Source of the DNA: Acidobacteriota bacterium
GTDB taxonomy: Bacteria > Acidobacteriota > Aminicenantia > UBA2199
Direction of reading: 5' to 3'
Length of the DNA: 6,890 bases
Assembly: GCA_021817755.1 (NCBI GenBank)
Contig: JAKAGC010000211.1
Coordinates: 1 to 6,890, forward strand
The notes below the pieces were generated by a model. That model was not told the DNA's origin. It made no database searches and saw nothing but the letters and a program-made list of their open reading frames with translations. Position 1 is the stretch's first letter; each line of letters begins with the position of its first letter. Shown one piece after another: positions 6,228 to 6,890 of this stretch. The position numbers and the translations under genes were made by a program.

Positions 6228-6242
6228 TTATGCTGATCATAA
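6228..6242. repeat. Short inverted repeat upstream of ridA
   Basis: TTATG (6228-6232) and CATAA (6238-6242) form a perfect 5-bp inverted repeat around CTGAT, in the 63-base gap between the unidentified gene and ridA. The stem is AT-rich and not followed by a clean T-tract, so it is a poor terminator; a small operator is possible. A repeat this short can arise by chance. Confidence 0.3.
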
Positions 6243-6250
6243 TTAATAAC

Positions 6251-6890
6251 TTATGTGTACTTGAAAGAGCCACGCTCATCGCTGATAGTTCCTTTATCTA
6301 AAAAGCTTTTGGTTACTCCTGCTCTTTCATCTGCATTCGTCATTGGCGAACTACCGTAAGTTGCACGTACTTTCAAGTATTCCGTTATTAATTGTAGTTC
6401 CTGTGTTGTTCCCCAACTTGCAGGGTTAAGTAATCCTGTCTGCTGTAATGCATTTGTAATTGAGCCTTTTACATAGCCAGGACGGTTTACATGGTTATCC
6501 AGAACCAATGCAACTCCGTATTCCGAAGAAATTAAATCCTCGATGTAATAATTCCCTATTTTATAAGAAGGTGATTTATAAAAAACTCCGATACGGGAAA
6601 AGGCATGTTCGATTTCAATCGCCTGAATTTGTTTATCTTGTCCGGCTTTCCAGAAAGTAAATGCCCATCCGTTGGTTCTTAGTTTTTCTTTATCTCCCGC
6701 AGTTGCCAGTTTTTTACCGTCCAGTGAAAAATAACCCGAAACCTCATCTTCGGGAATAATATCCAATCCATACTGTCCAAAATAGGTATGAAATAAAGAC
6801 GAATCGGCAGTTTTAATTTTTGATAAAAGGGTAGCTAATTCACCCGGATCATTGTCGGCTCCTACCGTCCATTGAAACATACCAAACGAT
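6251..6890 (-). CDS. Unidentified protein, C-terminal part (5' end outside window); possibly lysozyme-like
   Basis: The frame is open to the right edge; the apparent Met at 6880 is internal, since SFG precedes it in frame and the sequence continues naturally. About 212 residues are visible, ending at TAA 6253-6251. I do not recognise the family with confidence. The first visible stretch (SFGMFQWTVG followed by GELATLLSKI) resembles the G-x-x-QWT segment of some lysozyme-like peptidoglycan or chitosan hydrolases, where this part of the fold lines the substrate cleft. The rest is soluble and rich in aromatic residues, with no transmembrane helix and no cysteine in view. The tail ends SDERGSFKYT. 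Any signal peptide or catalytic Glu in the N-terminal part would be outside the window. The coding status is firm (long frame, normal codon use, same strand as ridA); the cell-wall link is tentative. Confidence 0.6.
   Translation of the reverse strand, partial: SFGMFQWTVGADNDPGELATLLSKIKTADSSLFHTYFGQYGLDIIPEDEVSGYFSLDGKKLATAGDKEKLRTNGWAFTFWKAGQDKQIQAIEIEHAFSRIGVFYKSPSYKIGNYYIEDLISSEYGVALVLDNHVNRPGYVKGSITNALQQTGLLNPASWGTTQELQLITEYLKVRATYGSSPMTNADERAGVTKSFLDKGTISDERGSFKYT

Overview
The window comes from a bacterium built for life without oxygen. It carries a set of oxygen- and peroxide-reducing iron proteins (rubrerythrin, FprA-type flavo-diiron protein, desulfoferrodoxin, rubredoxin) typical of strict anaerobes and microaerophiles. 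The DNA is moderately AT-rich, and most genes have strong purine-rich ribosome binding sites. The phylum cannot be fixed from sequence alone. The mix (two-domain desulfoferrodoxin, class II fumarase, RNase HI with a viroplasmin-type N-terminus) would fit a spirochaete, a Firmicute or another anaerobe. I regard the taxonomy as open.

Region 1 (2-2734, + strand) is an oxygen-defence cassette. It begins with the 3' part of a Fur-family regulator whose visible residues fit PerR. Rubrerythrin, FprA, desulfoferrodoxin and a 54-residue rubredoxin follow, and a strong hairpin-plus-T-tract terminator ends the unit. Superoxide would be reduced by desulfoferrodoxin, peroxide by rubrerythrin and O2 (or NO) by FprA. 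Rubredoxin is the likely shared electron donor and the PerR-like protein the likely peroxide sensor. A near-identical block of about 17 bases lies before both rubrerythrin and FprA and may be a shared promoter element.

Region 2 (2803-5039, + strand) holds a class II fumarase (FumC). A two-domain RNase HI follows 11 bases later, with no visible Shine-Dalgarno sequence of its own.

Region 3 (6890-5058, - strand) runs towards region 2. It has the C-terminal part of an unrecognised protein with a weak cell-wall-hydrolase flavour, then RidA, then an Opp/Dpp-type ABC ATPase. The ATPase start codon overlaps the RidA stop codon (TAATG). RNase HI and the ATPase end only 18 bases apart, with no visible terminator between them.

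No tRNA, rRNA, CRISPR array, insertion sequence or prophage signature was seen. The longest gap between genes is 123 bases (2680-2802). The genes are mostly familiar. The points most worth a second look are the shared leader block, the cysteine-rich tail of rubrerythrin, the RidA-ABC coupling and the unidentified partial protein.
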